From assembly GCA_020852255.1 (NCBI GenBank), contig JADZBD010000015.1:62001-126000 (forward strand): a stretch of DNA of 64,000 nt, written 5' to 3'. The notes under the pieces are model-generated. The model did not search any database and was not told the origin of the DNA. It saw only the letters and a program-made list of their open reading frames with translations. Shown piece after piece: positions 54,766 through 62,101 of the stretch. The DNA is from Bacteroidia bacterium. Its GTDB lineage: Bacteria; Bacteroidota; Bacteroidia; JADZBD01. How positions within the stretch are numbered: the stretch's first letter is position 1; every line of letters starts with the position of its first letter. Made by a program: the position numbers and the translations under genes.

Positions 54766-55193
54766 TTTCCTGGTGTATTCTGTGAAAGAGAGCGGATAAA
54801 AAGAACCAGTTTCCACCGTTGTGTTTTGGAGTAGGTTTTCTCATAAGGGCTCATTTGCCCTCGCCCTTTGGTTATTTTCCAGAAGATCGCTCCGTCGGAT
54901 TGGGTCTGGAATGCAGAAGAAGTATGATCTGCGGGGGGCGTAGTGAGCGCCTTGGCTGCCGGTCCGTCGCCCTTTCCACCCTTGCCGTGGCAACTCCAGC
55001 AAGCGGATTCATATATCTTTTTCCCCTCCGCCAGCGACTTGGCATCAGCTATCACCGGATTTTTCAGCGTATCGGTCCAGGAAGGAGCCACCCAGGGTTT
55101 GGTTTGCTTTTGGGATAAACTGCGTTCAGCCGGGATGGCGGCCACAATAAAAAAACAGATGGCGGCTACTCCCGCCCACAGTATAAATTTCAT
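54762..55193 (-). CDS. c-type cytochrome
   Basis: 143 residues with a signal/anchor helix (1-22). One heme motif CWSCHGKGGKGDGPAAK and the Met ligand region GRGQMSPYEKT. It is coupled to the barrel gene on one side and to the ferredoxin-TPR gene on the other (both ATGA-like overlaps), so it is part of a redox operon. Confidence 0.88.
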   Translation of the reverse strand: MKFILWAGVAAICFFIVAAIPAERSLSQKQTKPWVAPSWTDTLKNPVIADAKSLAEGKKIYESACWSCHGKGGKGDGPAAKALTTPPADHTSSAFQTQSDGAIFWKITKGRGQMSPYEKTYSKTQRWKLVLFIRSLSQNTPGK

Positions 55194-57214
55194 GGGTTCA
55201 GCATTTTTGTTTCACCTGCCAGGCCCGCATGATGGCCGGCCAGAGATACATTTCCGGCGCGTTGGTAAATTCCGGAGAGTGCTATATGTGTTCCTTTGTG
55301 CATGGGATCCAGCGTTTCGGCTTTGTGAAGATAATACAAAGCCTCTTCATCACGGCCTGTTTTAACAAGAAGCATACCGAGATTATAGCAGGTTCGCTGA
55401 TCCCCCGGCATAAGTTCATCGAGTTTTTTCAGGTGAAAAACAGCCTTTTCCGCCTGCTTAAGCTGTATATAAACCAGGCCCAGATTATTATGGATTACCG
55501 GTGATTCCGGATCCCGGGCTGCGCTGCGAAGCAGCCATTGTTCCGCCTCAGAAAACCTGCCTGTTCTGGCCAGTAATACTCCCAGGGCCAGTTGCGACTG
55601 GGCATGCCCTGTATCGGTGCGCAGTGCGAGCCAATATAACTTTTCAGCTGCATCGGTAAACCCGCCGCTTTCTTCTAGATGCCCCAGGTTCAGACAAGCC
55701 TCTGCATATTCCGATTTCTCTCTGATGGTATGAAGATGCGTGGAATCTGCGATGATGGTATGCAGCTCCCCTGCGCTTTCCGTATTCCGGCCGTCCAGAA
55801 TCATAAGCTTTGCCAGACGCAAACGGGCTTCCCGGTCGCCCGGATCCTGATTCAGCATAGCCCGGAGATGGATTTCCGCATTTTTATTATCCTTTTCCAG
55901 GAGATATAAAGCCGCTAACTCCCGGTGAAGACTTAAGGGAGTATAAAGTCCCCATTTCTCTGCGATGCCCAGGTGATAAAAAGCCTGCTCCCTTACCTGT
56001 GGCCCCGGTTCATGCGTGCTTCTCTGATTTGTCAGCTGATCATATAATCTGTCGCCCCGGTAATAATGATAATGTATAAATCCGCTGTGAACGGAGATCG
56101 CCACGATCAAAACAGTGATCAAAGCATAAATTTTTCCCACCCTGCTCCATTGTCCGTCGCGTTTTAATACAGCTCTTCCCACCTGAAGAGAGGGAAAGCG
56201 CACTGTACGGATCATTTGCAGTGTAAGATATCCGCAGACCAGTGCTAGAGTTATCGCCAGCAAAAACGGAACGGTATCGTATAGCCCGCGGAAAACAAGA
56301 GTGAAAGCCAGCACGATAAATCCCAGCAGTACGTCCTCCCAAAAGCTGAAAGTAAATTTTGCCTTGCTTCCCTGTACCGCTTTGAAACTATCCAGGAAAG
56401 AAGGTTTGGTGAAACCGAAGGAAATGGCATCGTGAGGGCATACGGCCACGCAGTCGAGATCTTTCAGGCAATTGGCATTTACTACTTTTCCGAATTGCTT
56501 GATCTCCCGGTGTACTTCAATGTGGGAATGGCAGTGGGCTGTACAGATTCCGCACTGTTCGCAGGTACCGGTGAGCTTAATTTTTCCAGGGGCGGTACGG
56601 TCACCTAATCCGAACAGCACACCGTAGGGGCAAATATCCTGGCAGAATCCCCTGGATCCAAGCAGGTACACCGTAAGAAATCCCACCGAAAAAAAAGTGA
56701 TCAGTGTAACCGGAACGGAAGGAAGATTTCTCCAGTAATCGGTGGTAACAAACGATGCCCAGCCATCTGCATCGTTCAATACACGAAACCCCGGAAAAGG
56801 GGTGCCCGCCATTATGCGTTCAACCGTAGGCCAAACGAAGAGATACAACATAGCTGCCACGGGTATAACAAAAAAAACCCGTGACCGGATATGTACAGGT
56901 TGAATGTGTAATTTCTCGAGGATGGAAGCAGAGAGGTCCTGTAAAGCAAGGATATGACAGGCCCATGAGCAGAAGAATCTTCCGAAAATCAGCGTGCCGA
57001 CAACGGTCACACCCATGAAGATGAAGCCTGCAGTAATCACCCCCAGATGAATGGTGTACAGAACTTCGTTTAGTTCAAGCGGAGCCAGTGTTTTGCCCGC
57101 CACCAGCCAATGAGCGATGTGCAGACCCATCAGCAGGTAAACACCGATGAGTGTATACGTCCGGTAACGGGTATATCTCGCCTTACGCTGAAGATTTGGG
57201 ACCTCTCCCTTCAT
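55190..57214 (-). CDS. NapH-like ferredoxin membrane protein fused to TPR repeats
   Basis: 674 residues. N-terminal four to five transmembrane helices carry the CxxxC pairs FFCSWACH and FCQDICPYG seen in NapH/RdxA/CcoG proteins. A soluble [4Fe-4S] domain has CEQCGICTAHC. A second cluster site reads NCLKDLDCVAVCP, with one cysteine replaced, so it may be missing or altered. After two more helices, the C-terminal half (about 390-674) is a TPR array. It probably links the quinone pool to the cytochromes encoded downstream. The fusion to TPR suggests docking to a larger assembly. Confidence 0.85.
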   Translation of the reverse strand: MKGEVPNLQRKARYTRYRTYTLIGVYLLMGLHIAHWLVAGKTLAPLELNEVLYTIHLGVITAGFIFMGVTVVGTLIFGRFFCSWACHILALQDLSASILEKLHIQPVHIRSRVFFVIPVAAMLYLFVWPTVERIMAGTPFPGFRVLNDADGWASFVTTDYWRNLPSVPVTLITFFSVGFLTVYLLGSRGFCQDICPYGVLFGLGDRTAPGKIKLTGTCEQCGICTAHCHSHIEVHREIKQFGKVVNANCLKDLDCVAVCPHDAISFGFTKPSFLDSFKAVQGSKAKFTFSFWEDVLLGFIVLAFTLVFRGLYDTVPFLLAITLALVCGYLTLQMIRTVRFPSLQVGRAVLKRDGQWSRVGKIYALITVLIVAISVHSGFIHYHYYRGDRLYDQLTNQRSTHEPGPQVREQAFYHLGIAEKWGLYTPLSLHRELAALYLLEKDNKNAEIHLRAMLNQDPGDREARLRLAKLMILDGRNTESAGELHTIIADSTHLHTIREKSEYAEACLNLGHLEESGGFTDAAEKLYWLALRTDTGHAQSQLALGVLLARTGRFSEAEQWLLRSAARDPESPVIHNNLGLVYIQLKQAEKAVFHLKKLDELMPGDQRTCYNLGMLLVKTGRDEEALYYLHKAETLDPMHKGTHIALSGIYQRAGNVSLAGHHAGLAGETKMLNP

Positions 57215-57250
57215 AAAAAAAATCTCCCGTGGCTGCCCCGTACTGCCGGT

Positions 57251-59317
57251 TTACTGCTTTACAAGACGCCGGTAATAGTTCTTGTTTCCGATTTTAACAG
57301 TCAGCATATATACACCGGGAGGCAGATGCTCAAGATCCACCTGGCCTGAATACAATCCCGGAACCATTTCAACTTTCTCTGAGTGCAGTACCTGTCCCAG
57401 CAGACTATTGATCTGTACCAATGTTGTACCTGAACCGGGCATCAGCACATCCAGCGTGAACAAACCGGAGGACGGGTTAGGATGCACGTTGATGTTCCGG
57501 TCAAGATCCCACTCCTCATCCACGCCGCTGCAGATTTCCACCATAGCGGTTACAGGCACTGTTGGACTGCTGCAGGTAACTCCGCCTACTTCAATTTCCC
57601 AGTCATAGAAATAATAATAGTATCCGGATTGAGAACAACCGGTGATTGACAATGTATCCGTCATCGTATACGGATAGCTTGTACCGGCACTGTTTCTCCA
57701 GAGGTTAATGGTAGAGCCGGCTGCCCGCAGCGAATAATTTTTACCCGGCTGCACAACAAAATCCAGTGTAACCCTTGATGGTCCGTTCGGAACAAAGACT
57801 GTTTTTGCCAGAAGAATAGTTCCGATTTCATCCTGAAGCTGTATGGTACGGTTGCCAGCTCCGCTGGCATGCACTTCCACAGATTTAATCGTGAGGGGTC
57901 TGAAAACGTCAAACAGCTGGTAGTTGGAAGAACTGCTGTATGCGCCTGTGGAAAGCGTATCGGGCTTTCCAACATAGTTAATATTTCCGTTAAAGTGGAC
58001 TTCTGAGTTCAGGAAATAAGTGGTGGTAGCCGTAAGCAGGGGAGTGACAAAGGAATTCCCTGTTCCCACCACAGCACCGGAACTGTCGTGCCACACCAGG
58101 TTATTTCCCAGCGCGGTCAGCGTGGCGGAGGTATTGACACAAACCGTGTCTCCGCTTGATACAGGAGCTGCCGGTGTGGTGCTCGCTGCAACGGTTAATG
58201 AGGCAGTGCCGGTTCCGCAATAATTCGTTACCGTTACTGAGTAGGTACCCGGGCTTACCCAGATACTTTGTGTGGTGGCACCGGTAGACCAGTTGTAAGC
58301 GGTACCCGCGGTGGCGGTCAGCTTAAGTGTATCACCTGTACAAAGGTTAGGGCTGCGATCAGGAGTGATGCGGGTCACAGGATTGCCCGGAGGAGTCTGC
58401 TGTGTAAGAGTAAAAGGCACCGCAGTGTAATTGTTGGTTTCATCCTCTTCGAGAATAGCGTCATGGGGGTCTACCTCATAAACGATCCAGTAGTTTCCGT
58501 TACAGGTTCCGGGCGGAATATTGATCCACATACCGTCCAAGCTCTCGTCGTAAACATCCGTATAACCGCTGGAGATACCCTGTTCCACCACGGAACAGTT
58601 ATAAGAACCTCCACCCAGTCCCCAGTTCGGGAAATCACCATTATAAAGCGTGGTTCCCTGATTGTAAACAGTATTTACGTCCTTGCAATGGTGGTTAGCA
58701 GAAGCGGCGCTGCACTGGTAATAATCCATCAGGCAGAATCCCAGCTTGTGACCGGTTCCCACGATGCTCCAGTTGCGCGGATCCGGCTCATTGATATCCT
58801 GGATGCGAAGCGTGAATACACCCCAGTCGTCAAAGTGGATATGGTTATGGGAGGGATGGTAGGTCATGGCTGCTGCATAACGATCCCAGTAGGTCATGTT
58901 ATTTCCGTTCTTATGGTAGATCCTTTGGGTTGTGATTTGCTTAGGAAGAGGATAGCCGTTCGGACAAACAAAGGTACCGGTAGAAGGGAACGTGAAGGTA
59001 TCGGTACCGCAGAGAAACGTTCTTTGGCCGCTGTTGTTCTGTCCCCGAACCGTAAGAGATCCATGCCCGATATTAGGTGTAGAACCGCTGACTTTAAGCC
59101 GGCCGTTGTTGACCCCGTTTCCTGTTTGTGAATATTCCGTTGGACCCGACATATAGTTCTTCAGAGCATACCAGGAAATGGTAATGTCCGGAAGCAGGTC
59201 ACAATTGGTTTGAGTTTGGTTTTCACACTGGCAACCGGTAGCGTTGGTAGTGGTACACTGCGCGGCAAGGAATCCGGCGGAGAAAACAACTAATGAAATG
59301 GTAAGGAACTTTTTCAT
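57251..59317 (-). CDS. T9SS type A protein with lysyl-oxidase-like domain
   Basis: 688 residues with signal peptide (ending FLAAQ). Residues 30-310 resemble the lysyl oxidase / copper amine-oxidizing fold. The motif HPSHNHIHFDDW supplies the His cluster that binds copper, and LGFCLMDYYQC and DGMWINIPPGTCNGNYWIVYEVDP fit the family. A series of Ig-like modules and a second beta module precede the C-terminal type A sorting domain (IHVHPNPSSGLFTLD-like, ending RRLVKQ). It would be a secreted oxidase or an inactive relative. The cofactor (LTQ) residues cannot be confirmed by eye. Confidence 0.8.
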   Translation of the reverse strand: MKKFLTISLVVFSAGFLAAQCTTTNATGCQCENQTQTNCDLLPDITISWYALKNYMSGPTEYSQTGNGVNNGRLKVSGSTPNIGHGSLTVRGQNNSGQRTFLCGTDTFTFPSTGTFVCPNGYPLPKQITTQRIYHKNGNNMTYWDRYAAAMTYHPSHNHIHFDDWGVFTLRIQDINEPDPRNWSIVGTGHKLGFCLMDYYQCSAASANHHCKDVNTVYNQGTTLYNGDFPNWGLGGGSYNCSVVEQGISSGYTDVYDESLDGMWINIPPGTCNGNYWIVYEVDPHDAILEEDETNNYTAVPFTLTQQTPPGNPVTRITPDRSPNLCTGDTLKLTATAGTAYNWSTGATTQSIWVSPGTYSVTVTNYCGTGTASLTVAASTTPAAPVSSGDTVCVNTSATLTALGNNLVWHDSSGAVVGTGNSFVTPLLTATTTYFLNSEVHFNGNINYVGKPDTLSTGAYSSSSNYQLFDVFRPLTIKSVEVHASGAGNRTIQLQDEIGTILLAKTVFVPNGPSRVTLDFVVQPGKNYSLRAAGSTINLWRNSAGTSYPYTMTDTLSITGCSQSGYYYYFYDWEIEVGGVTCSSPTVPVTAMVEICSGVDEEWDLDRNINVHPNPSSGLFTLDVLMPGSGTTLVQINSLLGQVLHSEKVEMVPGLYSGQVDLEHLPPGVYMLTVKIGNKNYYRRLVKQ

Positions 59318-59327
59318 GGGTATAGTT

Positions 59328-60182
59328 TCAGTTCATAACAATTATTTTGGATTCAGTATGCAGTAGAGGGCCGTCAATATTCAGGAGATATACGCCCGGA
59401 GGTAATGTGTGGTCAAAATTCCATTGCAGCAGTCCGGAACCGTTCTGCTCCGCCTCTTTCTTTTCCATCACCTGCCTTCCATTAATGTCGAACAGAGAGA
59501 GATTGAGCAGTTGCGGTGTACGGTTCAGAAAGTGAATCTTCAGGTGATCGGTTACCGGGTTGGGATATACATTGATTCCTTTGATGAAGCCGAATTCTCC
59601 GACAACAGATGAAATATATTCCTGAACAGTATAGTTGCTGGTATAGATGGTATCGAAATCGTTGGAGGAATCATTATTCGTAACATTAAACGCTCCGTAA
59701 AAAGTCACGTTTCCATATCCGGGAGCCGGAGCAGTCCAGTTGAAATTCCAGGCCTTTGTGTTCATTCCCGAAGTGCCTGAGGAGGTATGCGTGATATAAA
59801 TACTATTGCTGGTGAGTTGCGTTTCTGAGGAAGTTGGGATCAGCGTTCCGATCAGGTTTCCGAAGCTGTCCATCGGAGAAACTTCAAAACCAAATTTATC
59901 ATGTCCTGTACCTGAAGCGGTAGCGGTAACGGTATAAGTATTACCCGGTATATAACCTGTTACAGGGATATTAGAGGTAATCCATCCGTTCACCGGCGTG
60001 GGTGTGGGACCGGTATGGCATACATCACAGGCAGAATATCCGTCGGGATAGGAGCCTGTAAATCCCGGAGGAGCACCGGTTGAAAGACTCCAAAGCTGCT
60101 GAATCGTTAAAGCGCAAAGAAGAAAAAAGATAAAAGCGACAATAATTCCAGGGTAGAGATTTCGCACCTTACGAAAGAACAA
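59328..60182 (-). CDS. T9SS type A protein with choice-of-anchor V (Reeler-like) domain
   Basis: 284 residues. A signal/anchor near the N-terminus (VAFIFFLLCALTIQQLW) is followed by GAPPGFTGSYPDG and CDVCHTG, then the beta-sandwich core (TYTVTATASGTGHDKFGFEVS, WNFNWTAPAPGYGNVTFYGAFN) typical of the choice-of-anchor V domain. The CxxCH could bind heme or simply hold a disulfide. The C-terminal 75 residues (INVYPNPVTDHLKIHF ... ESKIIVMN) are a type A sorting domain. Confidence 0.8.
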   Translation of the reverse strand: MFFRKVRNLYPGIIVAFIFFLLCALTIQQLWSLSTGAPPGFTGSYPDGYSACDVCHTGPTPTPVNGWITSNIPVTGYIPGNTYTVTATASGTGHDKFGFEVSPMDSFGNLIGTLIPTSSETQLTSNSIYITHTSSGTSGMNTKAWNFNWTAPAPGYGNVTFYGAFNVTNNDSSNDFDTIYTSNYTVQEYISSVVGEFGFIKGINVYPNPVTDHLKIHFLNRTPQLLNLSLFDINGRQVMEKKEAEQNGSGLLQWNFDHTLPPGVYLLNIDGPLLHTESKIIVMN

Positions 60183-60331
60183 ATCCAGAACATATAAAAC
60201 TATGACCGTGGACAGGTTTTCTGGGTCTCGGTCTCCCCTCTTCCAAGCCCTTTTTGATCAAAAAATGAATGGTAATTTGCTTGATTTCAACAAATTACCA
60301 TTCATTTTGGTTTTCAGCATTTACTCACCGC
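60183..60331. other. 149-base intergenic region with a long palindrome
   Basis: It contains the 18-bp inverted repeat described separately. Besides that, no promoter or gene was recognised. Confidence 0.6.
60262..60308 (-). terminator. 18-bp perfect inverted repeat, likely terminator of the R2 gene
   Basis: A perfect 18-bp stem (left arm 60262-60279, right arm 60291-60308) with an 11-base loop. It is A+T-rich. Read leftward it ends in ATTTTTTGATC after the R2 homologue. The stem is long for an ordinary terminator, so it could also be a regulatory or recombination site. Confidence 0.65.
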
Positions 60332-61306
60332 TTAGGGGTTGAAATCCTCGTCCAGGTCGGAGAGCTCTTCCTCCACTGCTTCGCTGTTTCCGCTTTTGCA
60401 GAACTCTTCCGCACGGTTTTCGAACAGGCGAACACTTCGATCGGCGGAAGGGCCTTCCATGAATTGAAAAGGATTTACGGCATTATAGATTTTTGGGTAT
60501 CCCAAACTCCGGGCAAGGCTATCGGCAAGGGATTCAATGTAAGAACACATGAGATCGCGTTTTATTCCCGGCAGATCTGCAGGGAGAATTTCAGACACAA
60601 AATCCTTTTCCAGTTTGGCGGCATGCGTGATTATTTCGATGGCCTGCTGTTGCGGCAGCTTATCTTTCATTTGTGCATACATCAGGCAGGCAAAATCGCT
60701 GAAGAGCTTAGTGTCGCGCGAAACCATTTCCGCGGCGAAGCTCAGGCCGGGCATGCTTCCTCGTTCTCCGGTTCTGCATACAGAACTTATAGTACCTGCC
60801 AGAAGAATGCTCTGCATAGAAGCCAGGGCCACCAATCGCTCAGCGAACGATCCCGAGGAGCTGTATTGCATCATCCACATTATCTTTTTTGCCAATGCCG
60901 GCAGTGTTTCCATGGTCTGAAACAACTTACGCTTTTCTTCCGCATCCCTGAGATGAGTATCAATCATCAAGGCCCATGCTTCGGCATGAATATTCATCAT
61001 GGTCAACTGAAATCCGAAGAAAAAGCGCGCTTCGCGAAATGGTACCTCTTTAAGGAAATTCACCATCAGGCTCTCCGCAAGGATTTCGTCCGCCACCGTA
61101 AAAAATGCAAGTGTGTTCTTTAAATAGTACCGTTCATTGTCGTTGAGTTTTTCTGACCAGCAGGAAGTATCCGATGAGAGATCAATTTCCTCTGCGGTCC
61201 AGAAACCCGCCTCCGCTCTTTTATACATATCCCACATTTCCTTCTGGGTAATGGGGAAGAGCGTTACCATGTTTTTATTTACTCCGTGGGTGTGTTCCTG
61301 CTTCAT
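60332..61306 (-). CDS. ribonucleotide reductase R2 homologue lacking the di-iron site (NrdB-like)
   Basis: 324 residues from the ATG at 61306, the same length as active flavobacterial NrdB. The R2 fold is unmistakable: FWTAEEIDL, LAFFTVADEI, EARFFFGFQ, MPGLSF, the SRD at 197-199 region, NPFQFME. But at the six metal ligand positions of class Ia R2 it has D73, M104 (for Glu), H107, Q165 (for Glu), T199 (for Glu) and F202 (for His), and W111 at the radical tyrosine. The C-terminal relay tyrosine is F302. W36 is kept. The tail SDLDEDFNP resembles the R1-binding end of R2. A catalytic R2 role is therefore very unlikely. By analogy with yeast Rnr4 it may stabilise, regulate or compete with an active R2 elsewhere in the genome. 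No nrdA is in the window. Confidence 0.85.
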   Translation of the reverse strand: MKQEHTHGVNKNMVTLFPITQKEMWDMYKRAEAGFWTAEEIDLSSDTSCWSEKLNDNERYYLKNTLAFFTVADEILAESLMVNFLKEVPFREARFFFGFQLTMMNIHAEAWALMIDTHLRDAEEKRKLFQTMETLPALAKKIMWMMQYSSSGSFAERLVALASMQSILLAGTISSVCRTGERGSMPGLSFAAEMVSRDTKLFSDFACLMYAQMKDKLPQQQAIEIITHAAKLEKDFVSEILPADLPGIKRDLMCSYIESLADSLARSLGYPKIYNAVNPFQFMEGPSADRSVRLFENRAEEFCKSGNSEAVEEELSDLDEDFNP

Positions 61307-61456
61307 TGGTTGGTTTTGAATAGGTGAATATTCACTGATCTGCCCACACAAAAATTATAAAAACCGGGAGCAGGGTCAAGAGTAAACCATTAACATTCCC
61401 GCTCATTTTTAAACACGGCAGGCAGGTTTGAAAAAAGGCTGGTTTTCGCGGCCGGA

Positions 61457-62041
61457 TCAGGTTTTCTTCCGGATTCGGCTCCTTTCACGGTGAACCAGTT
61501 CCAGTTCGGCATACCATTTCTTACCGAATCTTCGGATCAGTGCGTCCTTCAGGAAGCGAAACAAGGGTAGTTGAAGTTTTTCTCCGTTTAGGCAGGCAGC
61601 CTTGCATATTTTCCAGCGGTGATATTCAACTCTGAGGAATGGGGAACCCTCCTTCAGCCTTACGGGATAAAGGTGGCAGGAGACCGGTTTTTTAAAACTG
61701 ATCTTCCCGGCTTTCCAGGCATCTTCAATGCCGCAGGCGGCGGTACCGTTTTCGCGGAACACTGTGTAGGCACAATGCTTTCCCTTCACCAGGGGGGTTA
61801 CATAATCCCCGTCGGAATCCACCAGCCATGTTCCCCGCCCTTCAATTGCTTTTATTCCGTCGGGTGGGATGAATGGCCGCACCAAGGGCCAGATCTTTTC
61901 CAGTGTTTCTGTTTCCTCTGCCTCCAGCGGAGCTCCCGATTCCCCTTCGATACAGCAGGCACCGCTGCAGGCGTTCAGGTCACAAACAAAGAATGTGTCT
62001 AACAGGGCTTCCGCCACCAGGGTTTCACCAACAGCTAACAT
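61457..62041 (-). CDS. DUF3109 cysteine-rich protein
   Basis: 194 residues. Cysteines occur as FVCDLNACSGACCIEGE (N-terminal), KHCAYTVF, AACGIED, SCHLYPVRL and ICKAACLNG, the pattern of the DUF3109/YkgJ-like family that is thought to bind zinc or an Fe-S cluster. The function is unknown. A -7 box TACCTTCG lies five bases before the ATG, right after the terminator of the next gene, so a leaderless transcript is likely. Confidence 0.85.
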   Translation of the reverse strand: MLAVGETLVAEALLDTFFVCDLNACSGACCIEGESGAPLEAEETETLEKIWPLVRPFIPPDGIKAIEGRGTWLVDSDGDYVTPLVKGKHCAYTVFRENGTAACGIEDAWKAGKISFKKPVSCHLYPVRLKEGSPFLRVEYHRWKICKAACLNGEKLQLPLFRFLKDALIRRFGKKWYAELELVHRERSRIRKKT

Positions 62042-62046
62042 CAGAT

Positions 62047-62054
62047 CGAAGGTA
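62047..62054 (-). promoter_or_regulatory. -7 box of the DUF3109 promoter
   Basis: Reads TACCTTCG on the minus strand, five bases before the ATG and directly after the T-run of a terminator. The same sequence is the -7 box of the rplM operon. Confidence 0.5.
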
Positions 62055-62059
62055 AAAAA

Positions 62060-62088
62060 AAAGCTCCCTCCGGTAAGGAAGGAGCTTT
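62060..62088 (-). terminator. Rho-independent terminator of the tandem-repeat T9SS gene
   Basis: Stem AAAGCTCC/GGAGCTTT, extended inside by TCC/GGA, and followed leftward by nine T residues. Confidence 0.88.
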
Positions 62089-62101
62089 TGTAATAACACG
62101 A

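Noticed and set aside
60332-61306. Class Ie (metal-free DOPA radical) R2
   Set aside because: Class Ie proteins keep the tyrosine that is modified to DOPA; here that position is Trp, and a His ligand is also lost.
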